Assembly: GCF_009856525.1 (NCBI RefSeq)
Contig: NZ_CP047224.1
Coordinates: 434,001 to 498,000, forward strand
DNA: 64,000 nt
From: Neorickettsia findlayensis
GTDB lineage: Bacteria > Pseudomonadota > Alphaproteobacteria > Rickettsiales > Anaplasmataceae
Direction: 5' to 3'
Shown here: positions 18,312 through 27,534 of the stretch, piece by piece
Layout: every line of letters begins with the position of its first letter
How positions within the stretch are numbered: position 1 is the first letter of the stretch
Translations under genes and position numbers: made by a program
Notes under the pieces: generated by a model
Told to the model about the DNA's origin: nothing
Databases searched by the model: none
The model's input: only the letters and a program-made list of their open reading frames with translations

Positions 18312-20720
18312 GTGCCTAATTCATTCAATAATAATCGGCTTTCAATGTCAGCTACAAAGCCATACGGCGAAATTGCTAAAGCAGTTCCTGACTCTCTAGA
18401 AGTTGCTAAATTGAAGAATCAAGATGCTTCCTCTATTGAGTCACTGTTTATAAGCTCAAATTTGCAAGAACTATTAGATGATCTTTATGCACAACAAGAT
18501 GTCAGTACCGCTGATAACACTCCTGTAAATGAAGAAGATATAAGTACCCCTGATGACACTCTTGTTAATGAAGGGAGCACTGACACAGACAAAGAACCTG
18601 AGATGATCGTCCCGCTTCATGATGTTCAATCTGTTCCAAGTCAGGAGCCTCATTCTTATCTAAGTAGTCTTTTTTATGGCACAACGCAGAATGCTTCTGC
18701 TGCACTGCATAAAGTACTGGCTTACGTGCAATCCTCTTCTTATGCCTTTGGGTACTTAATGCAAGGTACTTCAAGTGCTTTATTTAGCGCAGGAAACTAC
18801 CTTTACAACAGTTTCGCTCCTTCCGTTAATGAAGGGAGCACTGACACAGACGAAGAACCTGATCTGCTCATCTCGCTTGATGATATCCAATCTGTTCCAA
18901 GTCAGGAGCCTCATTCTTATCTAAGTAGTCTTTTTTATGGCACAACGCAGAATGCTTCTGCTGCACTGCATAAAGTACTGGCTTACGTGCAATCCTCTTC
19001 TTATGCCTTTGGGTACTTAATGCAAGGTACTTCAAGTGCTTTATTTAGCGCAGGAAACTACCTTTACAACAGTTTCGCTCCTTCCGTTAATGAAGGGAGC
19101 ACTGACACAGACGAAGAACCTGATCTGCTCATCTCGCTTGATGATATCCAATTTGTTCCAAGTCAGGAGCCTCATTCTTATCTAAGTAGTCTTTTTTATG
19201 GCACAACGCAGAATGCTTCTGCTGCACTGCATAAAGTACTGGCTTACGTGCAATCCTCTTCTTATGCCTTTGGGTACTTAATGCAAGGTACTTCAAGTGC
19301 TTTATTTAGCACAGGAAACTACCTTTACAAAAGTTTCACTCCTTCCGTTAATAAAGGGAGCATTGACACAGATGAAGAACCTGAGATTATCGTCCCGCTT
19401 GATGATGCCCAATCTGTTCCAAGTCAGGACTCCCGCTCTTACCTGAGTACTATTTTTCATAATATGAAAAATGGAGTCACCAAAACTGGGAGTAGGGCGC
19501 TCTCGTCAACCGTACGGGTTGCCCTTAATGGAGCTTTTCCTGAATCCATAACAACCTACAAGAACGTCGCTCAGGCTGCAGAAAATGCAAACATAATGCT
19601 ACAAAGCATCCAAATTTTGGCGTCAAGAGCGGGTAATACAGTACCACACGTAGAGGATATGCTCATACACATGGAGGATACAGCTGATAATCTTTCAGCT
19701 GCTGCAAGTGCAGTATTTGCATCGTTCAATGGAAATTCGCTCTACGTAAGTCGTATATTCAGTGCATTTATAGAGTTGAGCGATGCTATTAAGAGTAATG
19801 ATTGTAGACGCACTATCCGCCCACTTGAGGACATGCTTAGACAGCTGAAGAACCTTAGAGCTTTCTGTCTTTTAGAGGCTGACGCTCAACTAGTTAATGA
19901 CGAAAGGCTCAGCTATTTGACTACACTTTCTCAAGAAGTTGAGAGTGTTTTATTCAGCGTGAGAAAAACTCCTACCATTTTTCGCTGGAAAGCTTATGAA
20001 CTGTACACCGACAAATTTAAATTAAACAAACTTAGAGAATATTTTCCTCTTTCCAATAATATCCAAGAAATGGTCGGATATATGCATGGTGTCATCCCTC
20101 GATTTGGGACAGCCTGTGTTAATACATCCAACTCTGCAAATTCGATCTCTGATATTTCGAATAATATAAAACTTTTTAGTTTGATCGGTACTATTCAGGT
20201 TTTACCACTTGCAGCATTTGTGCTTCGTTGCTCAGTAAATCATGATAACACTGTTGCTTATGTAACTTGCGCAGTACTTCAATCTCTTGCTGTTATCGTA
20301 ATATTCGCCATCATAGGTAGATATTTTCAAGAAGCAAAGCTTTTTAAAACAGCCGACAACGCACATCATGTGAACAACCACGTCCCAGTTGAAAGAGTCT
20401 ACGGTGCGCGCACAATGATGATTGCTGGATTCTCAGCTTTGCCTATAGCATTGGCAACACTTGGTATTTACACGGCAGATACTGTAACCACGACAAAGAG
20501 TCACGTAGCACTCTTATCTACACTTTTTGTCCTTTCATTAGCTCTGAGCATAGTTTTGCCCATAGTGTACAGGGTATACCCATCATACAACCAGAGAGAA
20601 ACAGCAGACCCACCTACACTTGATCATGCTCACAAGAAACCAGACAGTACAAGACTGCCATCCGAGGTTGAAATTCTAGCTAACAACAATATTAGTGTTG
20701 CTGCTCACGTGCACAGATAA
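18312..20720 (+). CDS. Repeat-containing membrane protein of unknown function
   Basis: An 802-codon frame starting with GTG. It has three features. Residues about 1-86 are hydrophilic and rich in Asp, Glu, Ser and Thr. Residues 87-347 are three tandem 87-residue repeats, each running from GSTDTDEEP to NYLYNSFAPSVNE, followed by a partial degenerate fourth copy (to about 390). The C-terminal half has a helical segment (QAAENANIMLQSIQ, ADNLSAAASAVF) and about four membrane helices near residues 618-640, 648-675, 702-722 and 732-757, then a hydrophilic tail. There is no signal peptide or recognised domain. Such acidic repeat proteins in intracellular bacteria are often antigens or secreted effectors, but that is inference. 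A later in-frame ATG at 18345 is an alternative start. Confidence 0.85.
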   Translation: MPNSFNNNRLSMSATKPYGEIAKAVPDSLEVAKLKNQDASSIESLFISSNLQELLDDLYAQQDVSTADNTPVNEEDISTPDDTLVNEGSTDTDKEPEMIVPLHDVQSVPSQEPHSYLSSLFYGTTQNASAALHKVLAYVQSSSYAFGYLMQGTSSALFSAGNYLYNSFAPSVNEGSTDTDEEPDLLISLDDIQSVPSQEPHSYLSSLFYGTTQNASAALHKVLAYVQSSSYAFGYLMQGTSSALFSAGNYLYNSFAPSVNEGSTDTDEEPDLLISLDDIQFVPSQEPHSYLSSLFYGTTQNASAALHKVLAYVQSSSYAFGYLMQGTSSALFSTGNYLYKSFTPSVNKGSIDTDEEPEIIVPLDDAQSVPSQDSRSYLSTIFHNMKNGVTKTGSRALSSTVRVALNGAFPESITTYKNVAQAAENANIMLQSIQILASRAGNTVPHVEDMLIHMEDTADNLSAAASAVFASFNGNSLYVSRIFSAFIELSDAIKSNDCRRTIRPLEDMLRQLKNLRAFCLLEADAQLVNDERLSYLTTLSQEVESVLFSVRKTPTIFRWKAYELYTDKFKLNKLREYFPLSNNIQEMVGYMHGVIPRFGTACVNTSNSANSISDISNNIKLFSLIGTIQVLPLAAFVLRCSVNHDNTVAYVTCAVLQSLAVIVIFAIIGRYFQEAKLFKTADNAHHVNNHVPVERVYGARTMMIAGFSALPIALATLGIYTADTVTTTKSHVALLSTLFVLSLALSIVLPIVYRVYPSYNQRETADPPTLDHAHKKPDSTRLPSEVEILANNNISVAAHVHR
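18570..19352 (+). repeat. Three tandem 261-bp coding repeats
   Basis: Copies start at 18570, 18831 and 19092, exactly 261 bp (87 codons) apart, and a decayed fourth begins at 19353. Copies 1 and 2 differ mainly in the first dozen codons, and copies 2 and 3 are almost identical except for a Ser-to-Phe change near the start and four changes at the very end. Synonymous sites are also conserved, so the array was made or homogenised recently, presumably by unequal recombination. The unit keeps the reading frame, so copy number can change without breaking the protein. Confidence 0.97.
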
Positions 20721-20728
20721 GGATCTAC

Positions 20729-21169
20729 CTAAGATTTAAGCTTTAGACTTATTATCGATCTCAAGATTTTTTCCACATCCAGTGCGGAGCGTGTAGTCTC
20801 AAACGCTCCGTCTGGTGGGAGTATCTCGTCGCTGATGCCTGGGTCTATACTAATGTGCTTTGTCGTAGACAGAATGTTTCCCGCTGAAACTATTGCTACA
20901 CTATCACTTGGTAGGCGGACTTTTTCATTAACACACATTCTTACGTGCACCCTAAATGAATTCTCTATCGAAATTTTAGTAACCCTGCCAATCTTTACAC
21001 CAGAAAGGAAAACATCGCTACCAATTGAAAGACCCATTGCATTATCAAACGTGGCATTCAATTCATAACAAGGATTCTTTTTTAGAAGAGAGAAGTCACT
21101 ACTCAGGAAAACAAAAATAAGAGCTGAGACCAAAAGAACAAGCGTCCCTGAAAAAAACCTTACATCCAT
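20729..21169 (-). CDS. mlaD: MlaD-family phospholipid transport protein
   Basis: A 146-residue protein with one N-terminal membrane helix (about residues 5-24) and a single MCE/MlaD domain: ELNATFDNAMGLSIGSDVFLSGVKIG near 37-62, and the substrate-binding VRLPSDSVAIVSAG. MlaD is the periplasmic hexameric subunit of the MlaFEDB ABC complex, which moves phospholipids between inner and outer membranes. The other Mla genes are not adjacent. It is the last gene of the run rnd-NDUFA12-like-mlaD; 13 bp separate it from the NDUFA12-like gene. Its end converges on the repeat-protein gene with only 8 bp between. Confidence 0.85.
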   Translation of the reverse strand: MDVRFFSGTLVLLVSALIFVFLSSDFSLLKKNPCYELNATFDNAMGLSIGSDVFLSGVKIGRVTKISIENSFRVHVRMCVNEKVRLPSDSVAIVSAGNILSTTKHISIDPGISDEILPPDGAFETTRSALDVEKILRSIISLKLKS

Positions 21170-21182
21170 ACTATAAGCGACA

Positions 21183-21449
21183 CTACTCCGGCTTCCATGC
21201 TATATAAGGCAAAGTATCCCTTTCATTCCTTGCTGAAACCTCATTTAACTCACGACACCGTGACACTTCAGTAGAGCATGAACCATCCGGAACAAAATCA
21301 ACAGCATGGTGGAGCCAAAGATGCCACTCAACGGCAACTCTGCTTGGATCACACATGCCTGCCGCATATCGAACAAACCTGCGGTTACCACGCTTGTAAT
21401 AACGATTTCCTGCATTATCAACACCAACAAGCGTGTCATGACAAAACAT
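21183..21449 (-). CDS. NDUFA12 (17.2 kDa complex I subunit)-like protein
   Basis: An 88-residue protein with the family core LVGVDNAGNRYYKRGNRRFVRYAAG, followed by DPSRVAVEWHLWLHHAVD and ending DTLPYIAWKPE. NDUFA12 homologues are accessory subunits of alphaproteobacterial and mitochondrial NADH dehydrogenase. The frame is open upstream to 21554 inside rnd, but the ATG at 21449 follows GAGG at the rnd stop codon (TGAGGTTTATG) and gives the normal beginning, so that start is chosen. It has lost the WW-type N-terminal segment seen in longer relatives. It lies between rnd and mlaD in one operon. Confidence 0.75.
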   Translation of the reverse strand: MFCHDTLVGVDNAGNRYYKRGNRRFVRYAAGMCDPSRVAVEWHLWLHHAVDFVPDGSCSTEVSRCRELNEVSARNERDTLPYIAWKPE

Positions 21450-21456
21450 ATAAACC

Positions 21457-22077
21457 TCAAACTTTATGGCTGAATATATCCTGATTCTCCCACCCAAGTA
21501 AATCCAGTTCTGCTCTATAGGGTAAAAACTGGAAGCACGCTTGTGCGAGCTCAACCCTTTTTTCTCTCTTCAACATCACATCTAGAGCTTCTTTTATTGC
21601 ATGTAAATACAGCACATCAGAGGCAGCATAGCTCATTTGTTCTCTCGTTAAAGAAGTTGAACCCCAATCCGAACTCTGTTTACCCTTGTTAAGCTTCACG
21701 CCCAGTAGATCTGAGCAAAGCTCCTTGAGGCTATGATGATCTGTATATGTTCTAACAAGTCTGGAAGCTATCTTTGTGCAGTAACAATTATTCGTCAAAA
21801 CACCAAGATAGTGCCGTAAAATCGCTATATCAAACCTTGCAAAATGGAAAATTTTTACTACCGCAGGATCAGTAATTAAACCTTTGAGCCGCGGAGCAGA
21901 ATAGTCTGTACCATTAAACCTCACCAGATGAGCTGTACCATCACCCGTAGACAATTGAACAAGACACAGTCTGTCTCTTCGATTTACGAGTCCCATAGAC
22001 TCTGTGTCAATTGCAATTGCGCCAGATGCAGCGAAGTCAGCGGGCACATCACCCTCATAGATATAGTACTTGTTCAC
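21457..22077 (-). CDS. rnd: Ribonuclease D-like 3'-5' exonuclease
   Basis: A 206-residue DEDD-family exonuclease: exo I AIDTESMGL (D24, E26), exo II FHFARFDIAIL, and exo III YAASDVLYLHAI (DEDDy type). The family trims the 3' ends of tRNAs and other small RNAs. It lacks the C-terminal HRDC domains of E. coli RNase D (375 residues), as is normal for the short alphaproteobacterial version. It begins the minus-strand operon with the NDUFA12-like gene and mlaD; its stop codon supplies the ribosome-binding sequence of the next gene. Confidence 0.88.
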   Translation of the reverse strand: MNKYYIYEGDVPADFAASGAIAIDTESMGLVNRRDRLCLVQLSTGDGTAHLVRFNGTDYSAPRLKGLITDPAVVKIFHFARFDIAILRHYLGVLTNNCYCTKIASRLVRTYTDHHSLKELCSDLLGVKLNKGKQSSDWGSTSLTREQMSYAASDVLYLHAIKEALDVMLKREKRVELAQACFQFLPYRAELDLLGWENQDIFSHKV

Positions 22078-22116
22078 GTTCGCTAAAAAAAACTAAAATA
22101 TAAATCACAGTGTACG

Positions 22117-23100
22117 CTACGTTGCAATAAGTAGCATAGAATCCCTCACTTTTCTCTCTAATTCCGCCGCTAAATCCTTATTCTCTTTTAGGAACTGCTT
22201 CACATTCTCCTTACCTTGACCAAGTTTAATGTCTTCGTACGAATAATATGAACCTGCCTTCTCTATTATCTTATTTCGCACCCCAATCTCGATTATCTCA
22301 CCAAGCTTTGAAATACCCTCGGTATAAATAATATCAAATTCAGCTTGTTTAAATGGAGGTGCTACTTTATTTTTGACCACCTTCACCCGTGTCTGATTAC
22401 CTACAACATCCTCTTTGTCCTTAATTGAACCAATTTTACGAATGTCAATCCTAATAGATGAGTAGAATTTCAGTGCATTACCCCCCGTTGTTGTCTCGGG
22501 ACTACCAAACATGACACCGATCTTCATCCGGATCTGGTTAATAAAGATCACAATGCAGTTACTACGGGACACGGAAGCTGTGATTTTTCGCAGTGCCTGA
22601 CTGAGCAACCTAGCTTGAAGCCCAACATGTAGATCTCCCATTTCTCCTTCTATCTCTGCTTTTGGAGTAAGAGCAGCAACAGAATCGACAACTATAACAT
22701 CAACTGCACCAGATTTAATAAGGCTGTCTACTATCTCCAAAGCTTGCTCACCAGTATCCGGCTGCGAAATCAATAGCTCCTCAATTTTGACACCCAACCT
22801 TTTTGCATAGACGGGGTCCAAAGCATGCTCAGCATCAACAAAGGCACATGTCCCGCCGTTTTTTTGAGCTTCAGCTATCACGTGAAGCGTAAGCGTCGTC
22901 TTTCCTGAACTTTCTGGTCCAAAAACTTCAATAATTCGCCCCTTTGGTATACCACCACCAAGAGCACTATCCAATCCTATGGAACCTGTAGAAATGCACT
23001 CCACTGAAGCTGGCTCCTGACTAAAAGTCATTATAGAACCCTTCCCAAACATTTTTTCAATCTGAGCTACAACGCCTTTAAGCGCACTTTCTCTGTCCAT
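22117..23100 (-). CDS. recA: Recombinase RecA
   Basis: The 327-residue ATPase polymerises on single-stranded DNA for homologous recombination and SOS signalling. Visible are the Walker [11 protein letters not shown], the ALDP segment [11 protein letters not shown], Walker [11 protein letters not shown], and the DNA-binding loop [18 protein letters not shown]. The length is slightly short at the C-terminus, where the acidic tail is missing. The gene stands alone: it is divergent from the histidine kinase gene with 47 bp between, so both promoters must be in or near that short gap. No LexA-like site is evident. Confidence 0.97.
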   Translation of the reverse strand: MDRESALKGVVAQIEKMFGKGSIMTFSQEPASVECISTGSIGLDSALGGGIPKGRIIEVFGPESSGKTTLTLHVIAEAQKNGGTCAFVDAEHALDPVYAKRLGVKIEELLISQPDTGEQALEIVDSLIKSGAVDVIVVDSVAALTPKAEIEGEMGDLHVGLQARLLSQALRKITASVSRSNCIVIFINQIRMKIGVMFGSPETTTGGNALKFYSSIRIDIRKIGSIKDKEDVVGNQTRVKVVKNKVAPPFKQAEFDIIYTEGISKLGEIIEIGVRNKIIEKAGSYYSYEDIKLGQGKENVKQFLKENKDLAAELERKVRDSMLLIAT

Positions 23101-23147
23101 TAAAACCGGCTCACAACTCTTTAACCCAAGACATTGTATGACACAAT

Positions 23148-24854
23148 TTGACTAGGAACAATGACATTATTATTAAACCAACATCAGCACATGAATCTTT
23201 TTTACTCTGCTGGGTCTTTAAACTACATAATTTAGCAAACTATCTATATTTTTCATTACATTTGGTTATTATAAGCATAGGAAGCACCATATGCAGTGTA
23301 TACAAAATGATCTTTCACAAACATGACCTTAAACCTGAAAGATGCATTCGGTACGTTAAATTCCTTCTTTCGGCTCTTGCAGTAGTCAGTTTTTATTTTT
23401 CTTTGAACCACAATAAAGACGCCATCACAAACTATAATACAATCCGTTCCATTGAATCCTCTGTCATATTTAGTGTTGCACAGAATACAATAGAAAGTTT
23501 CTATTCGGCGGTACAGAACGAGATTTCTATCGTTCGCTTCCTTGTTGAAAGCGGAACGCCTATCGGCTCAGATAGCAAGTACTTAAGCACCCTTCTTCAA
23601 TATGGTGAATTCATCAAGCTTGGTAAAAGCGGTAAAGTAACTGACTATGAGGTTGGTTCAATACAGACGGAACTCTTTAAAGACATGCCAGGTGAGTTAG
23701 TTACAATTGAGAATATTTCCTTGAAAGGCTCTTCGTGTCTTCAGCATGAAAATTTTGATCAATTAGATGGTGAAGTACGTCGTATGGTATATTATCTCCC
23801 TGCTGGGGCTCTTATGGAAAAACTAAAAGAAGTATTAATTGGACTTGAAGGAAAACAGAATTTCTCTATTGTAGACAAAAACTATAACGAGATATATCGA
23901 CCGGCTCACACTATTCAAGATAAGAGCATAAGAGAATGCAGAAGCATTTATTCTTCTTTAGATAACGAGCTATACTTTTGCCAATACGGAGCTAGTCACG
24001 TAACATTTGGTAGTGTCATTGCAAGGGTTATTAGCATCCTGCTGCCTTTGTGCATTGTTCTCTGGATATTTATCTTTCTAAAAAGGCTCGAGTTTGTGTT
24101 TGTAGATAGCAAACCGCTTGGTTCAACCAGGCAGGACACAAAGAACCCTTCAATTTTGGATCAAATAGCAACGAATTCAAGTCATTTTATTTCTTGCATC
24201 ACGCATGAATTACGCACACCTCTAAATGTGATAATCGCATTTTCGGAGATGATAAAAGACGAGTGTCTTGGAAACATTACAAATAAAAAGTACGTATGCT
24301 ACGGACAGGAAATCTATAAATTTGGAACTAGCTTACTCAGAACCGTTGATAACATAATAGATATAACAAAATCAAATAGCATGCTCATGATTCCAAAAAA
24401 GGATTATGTGGGTGTTCAGCAAATAATAGCGGAAGCCGTAAGAAATTGTAAAACCTTTGCATTAACAAAAGAAATCTCTCTGTGTAAAAGTATTGATGCA
24501 GATCTTCCAGAAGTTTTTTTAGACCGTGAGCAGGTCAAAAAGGCTATTACTAATATCCTAAGCAATGCAATTAAATTTAGCGAAAATGGTGCGACCGTTT
24601 CAATAAGGGCGTGTCAAAATTGTGAGGAAGGAAGTATTTCTATCACAATTGAAGATTCAGGAAGCGGTATGAAAGTTGTCAATGGTGTGCCACAGTTAGA
24701 AAATTCACTCACAAAGAAGGCAGATGGTTTGGGAATAGGGTTGTTATTATCAAGAAATATCATTCATCTCAACAACGGTTCTCTTGAGATATACTCTCAA
24801 GTTGGAAAAGGAACGAGAACCACAATTACCTTTAAGCAAAAGCAGGCGGATTAG
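23148..24854 (+). CDS. pleC: PleC-like membrane sensor histidine kinase
   Basis: A histidine kinase with two membrane helices (about residues 68-85 and 290-312) flanking an extracytoplasmic region. The DHp box [12 protein letters not shown] has phosphorylatable H353, and the ATPase motifs [17 protein letters not shown] and [12 protein letters not shown] follow. No receiver domain is attached, so it is not CckA; with no HAMP domain seen, NtrY is less likely than PleC. PleC and PleD form a known pair in Anaplasmataceae, and the PleD-like receiver is at the left edge. The N-terminus is uncertain: the long frame starts with TTG at 23148, while the first ATG is at 23307 (515 residues). Neither has a good Shine-Dalgarno sequence. 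Confidence 0.8.
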   Translation: MTRNNDIIIKPTSAHESFLLCWVFKLHNLANYLYFSLHLVIISIGSTICSVYKMIFHKHDLKPERCIRYVKFLLSALAVVSFYFSLNHNKDAITNYNTIRSIESSVIFSVAQNTIESFYSAVQNEISIVRFLVESGTPIGSDSKYLSTLLQYGEFIKLGKSGKVTDYEVGSIQTELFKDMPGELVTIENISLKGSSCLQHENFDQLDGEVRRMVYYLPAGALMEKLKEVLIGLEGKQNFSIVDKNYNEIYRPAHTIQDKSIRECRSIYSSLDNELYFCQYGASHVTFGSVIARVISILLPLCIVLWIFIFLKRLEFVFVDSKPLGSTRQDTKNPSILDQIATNSSHFISCITHELRTPLNVIIAFSEMIKDECLGNITNKKYVCYGQEIYKFGTSLLRTVDNIIDITKSNSMLMIPKKDYVGVQQIIAEAVRNCKTFALTKEISLCKSIDADLPEVFLDREQVKKAITNILSNAIKFSENGATVSIRACQNCEEGSISITIEDSGSGMKVVNGVPQLENSLTKKADGLGIGLLLSRNIIHLNNGSLEIYSQVGKGTRTTITFKQKQAD

Positions 24855-24920
24855 GCAAAAAATTAGCCCATCCCTACAGCACGAATAGCAAAATGTGCAA
24901 AGGTATTATACAATCTACGC

Positions 24921-25010
24921 GGAAGGGTGGCCGAGTGGTTGAAGGCGCACGCTTGGAAAGCGTGTTCAGGTGTAAACCATCTGACAAGGGTTCGAATCCC
25001 TTTTCTTCCG
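24921..25010 (+). tRNA. tRNA-Ser (anticodon GGA)
   Basis: Acceptor stem GGAAGGG (24921-24927) pairs with TTCTTCC (25003-25009), with G25010 as discriminator. The anticodon stem CACGC/GCGTG encloses the loop TTGGAAA, giving anticodon GGA for serine UCC/UCU codons. The T arm AAGGG-TTCGAAT-CCCTT is normal. A long variable arm is present, as expected for tRNA-Ser. CCA is not encoded. Confidence 0.96.
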
Positions 25011-25301
25011 CCGCTGCTTGGAGTGTAAACCCTCCTTTAATAGCTACAGAGTTTGACGTCAAACACGCCTAGCTTGCTGTGACGGACAAGGATAGTCCTT
25101 AGGAAACACCGATCTCAAAAACAGAAATTATGTCATGAACGACACAAGCTTGCCCCGGACAACCTCATGATATGGAAAAAAACAAAAACCCTAACCCGTC
25201 ACGTTTTCTGTCTTTTAACAAAGAACAACAGAGACAGCCACTATACGATCGACACCACAAAGCTAGACGACGGTAATACAACGCAAACAGGCTACCGGAA
25301 A
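25011..25301. other. Intergenic region with small palindromes, no gene recognised
   Basis: This 291-bp gap lies between tRNA-Ser and the end of sdhB. It contains the perfect 14-bp palindrome GTTTGACGTCAAAC (25051-25064) and a short hairpin AAGGA-TAG-TCCTT (25088-25100). The composition is less AT-rich than in other gaps here. I found no match to the conserved cores of RNase P RNA, tmRNA or SRP RNA that I could defend. The one open frame through it (25167-25415) runs into the sdhB coding region and looks like a shadow. Confidence 0.35.
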
Positions 25302-26066
25302 TTATCCCAACACAATCATTTTCTTTATTTCTGCAATCGCCTTGGCTGGATTCAGGCCTTTAGGACATGCCTGTGCACAATTCATGATCGTGTGACAACG
25401 ATACAACTTAAATGAATCCGCTAAAAACTCAAGTCTCTCCTTCTTTTTTGAATCTCTATTATCAACCAACCAACGATAAGCCTGTAGTAAAGCGGCAGGA
25501 CCAAGATACTTATCACCATTCCACCAAAAACTTGGACAACTTGTTGAACAGCATGCACATAAAATGCAGTCATGTAACCCAGTCAGCTTTTTCCTTTCCT
25601 CAGGCGTCTGAAGATGTTCTCTCCCATCATTACTCTTTTCGGAATGCAACCAAGGCTTTATGGAATGATAATGCTGAAAAAACACAGTAAGGTCGGTAAC
25701 TAAATCCTTTAACACCCTCATATGAGGAAGAGGATAAATTCGAATTTCACCACTGATCTCATCCATTCGTTTTGTGCACGCAAGCGTGTTACGCCCATCA
25801 ATATTCATAGCACATGAACCACAAACCCCCTCTCTACAAGAGCGTCTGAAGGTTAACGTAGGATCCACTTCATCTTTCACTTTTATAAGAGCATCTAAGA
25901 CCATAGGGGAGCAGTCCTTCGGGTCTACGTAATATGTATCTCTCCTTGGGTTATCATCACCAGGAGAAAACCTGTATATGACTAATTTTCTTGCATCAGC
26001 AGAGGGAGAATGATGAACTCTTCCCTCAACAACACGTGAGTTCTCGGGTAGCCTAAACTGTGCCAT
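25302..26066 (-). CDS. sdhB: Succinate dehydrogenase iron-sulfur subunit
   Basis: A 254-residue protein carrying electrons from the FAD subunit SdhA to quinone in respiratory complex II (TCA cycle). The plant-type 2Fe-2S ligands are C77, C82, C85 and C97 ([16 protein letters not shown]). The C-terminal half has [12 protein letters not shown] and [11 protein letters not shown] for the 4Fe-4S and 3Fe-4S clusters. The length is typical. sdhA, sdhC and sdhD are not next to it, showing the dispersed operons of this lineage. It is divergent from dnaJ. Confidence 0.96.
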   Translation of the reverse strand: MAQFRLPENSRVVEGRVHHSPSADARKLVIYRFSPGDDNPRRDTYYVDPKDCSPMVLDALIKVKDEVDPTLTFRRSCREGVCGSCAMNIDGRNTLACTKRMDEISGEIRIYPLPHMRVLKDLVTDLTVFFQHYHSIKPWLHSEKSNDGREHLQTPEERKKLTGLHDCILCACCSTSCPSFWWNGDKYLGPAALLQAYRWLVDNRDSKKKERLEFLADSFKLYRCHTIMNCAQACPKGLNPAKAIAEIKKMIVLG

Positions 26067-26335
26067 GCTATAAAAAGTGATGAATCTGAACGAGATCCTA
26101 ACATTTTATCAGAAACAGGTAAATAAAGCGCGATTTGAAAAGTAAGGTCATGGTTACGTACAGTTTGCACAACCGTATGGATTAGGATGGGGATGCTGCT
26201 GCATTTTTCGCTTTAACATTTTTTGGAAATACAATGCAAAACTCATGAGCTCCCTTTTGCTTTTCATCTTGTTTTTTCTCATTACTATCCTTACCTATTG
26301 TAGGGTTGTTGTTTACACTAATAGGTCTTCTTAGA

Positions 26336-27475
26336 ATGCCAGAAAAGAAAAAAGATTACTATGAAACACTCGGCGTTAGTAGAAATGCTTCCACCGAGGA
26401 AATAAGGAAGGCTTACAAAAAGCTTGCACTTCAGTACCACCCAGATCGTAATAAAGGTGACAAGGAGGCGGCAGAAAAGTTCAAAGAAATTGGTGAAGCA
26501 TACAGTATCTTAAGTAATCCGGAGAAAAAGGCATCCTATGATCAATATGGACACTCGGCGTTCAATGGAGGCGGTTTTGGAGGAGCAGGAGGTTTCTCCG
26601 CAGACTTCTCTGGTATGGATTTCTCAGATATTTTCAATGATCTCTTCGGAGGAGGAAGAGCACGGAGAACAAAGGCCGACTTCAATGAAGTCATCAAGGA
26701 AGATGGCTCAGATTTGCGATATGATGTCTCAATCACTCTAAGGGAAGCGTTTGAAGGTAAGGAAGTAACAATCTCCTACACAAAACTGGCGGAATGTGAG
26801 CAGTGTGGCAACACGGGATGTGAAGGAAAAATTAAACCTGTACAGTGCAGCACGTGTAATGGTGCGGGCTCAATCAGGTCACAGCAGGGCTTTTTTACGG
26901 TAGAAAGAAGCTGCAACACCTGTAACGGCATTGGGATGATTATTGAAAATCCGTGCAAAAAATGTGGAGGCACAGGACGCATTAGGAAAAATGTGACCAC
27001 TTGTGCAAAAATACCACGTGGAATAAGTGACAGTGCAAAAGTATTACTTAGAGGTCAAGGAGAAGCAGGCTCTAGAGGAGGCAAACCGGGTGACTTGTAT
27101 ATGATTGTCCATATTAAACAAGACGAATTTTTTACACGTAAAAATAATGATCTTTATTGCGAAGTTCCAATAAGAATGTCTCTTGCAGCATTAGGCGGAG
27201 AACTAGAAGTTCCGTCAATAGAAGGTAAAAAGTTCAAGATCAAACTTCCAGAGGGATCCCAAACGGGTGATAAACTTAAACTCAAAGGGAAAGGTATGTA
27301 TCTTCTTAATTCTGAATACAGGGGTGATATGTATGTTCGACTCACTGTAGAGACACCGGTAAAACTGACGAAAAAACAGAGAGAAATACTGGAAGAATTC
27401 GAGAAAGAATCACTCGGATGTAGTCCAAAATCTGAGAAATTCTTTAGCAAGATTCGCTCTATGTTTGGCCTCTAA
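26336..27475 (+). CDS. dnaJ: Chaperone protein DnaJ
   Basis: A 379-residue co-chaperone that delivers unfolded proteins to DnaK and stimulates its ATPase. The J domain comes first with HPD (YHPDRNKG), followed by a Gly/Phe-rich linker, the four CxxCxGxG zinc-binding repeats ([35 protein letters not shown]) and the substrate-binding C-terminal domains. The open frame extends to a TTG at 26306, but the ATG at 26336 gives the usual start [16 protein letters not shown]. dnaK is not in the window. The 3' end converges on der with about 60 bp between. Confidence 0.95.
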   Translation: MPEKKKDYYETLGVSRNASTEEIRKAYKKLALQYHPDRNKGDKEAAEKFKEIGEAYSILSNPEKKASYDQYGHSAFNGGGFGGAGGFSADFSGMDFSDIFNDLFGGGRARRTKADFNEVIKEDGSDLRYDVSITLREAFEGKEVTISYTKLAECEQCGNTGCEGKIKPVQCSTCNGAGSIRSQQGFFTVERSCNTCNGIGMIIENPCKKCGGTGRIRKNVTTCAKIPRGISDSAKVLLRGQGEAGSRGGKPGDLYMIVHIKQDEFFTRKNNDLYCEVPIRMSLAALGGELEVPSIEGKKFKIKLPEGSQTGDKLKLKGKGMYLLNSEYRGDMYVRLTVETPVKLTKKQREILEEFEKESLGCSPKSEKFFSKIRSMFGL

Positions 27476-27534
27476 GAAAATTTGGACCAGTTTAGTGCCC
27501 TATTAATCACCCGATGCTACTTATATACACATAC

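Noticed and set aside
25167-25415. 82-codon plus-strand frame over the sdhB 3' end
   Set aside because: More than 110 bases lie antisense to a certain gene; appears to be a shadow.
26245-26334. 29-codon hydrophobic frame upstream of dnaJ ([18 protein letters not shown])
   Set aside because: Very short and overlapping the dnaJ leader, without supporting evidence; T-rich DNA yields such peptides easily.
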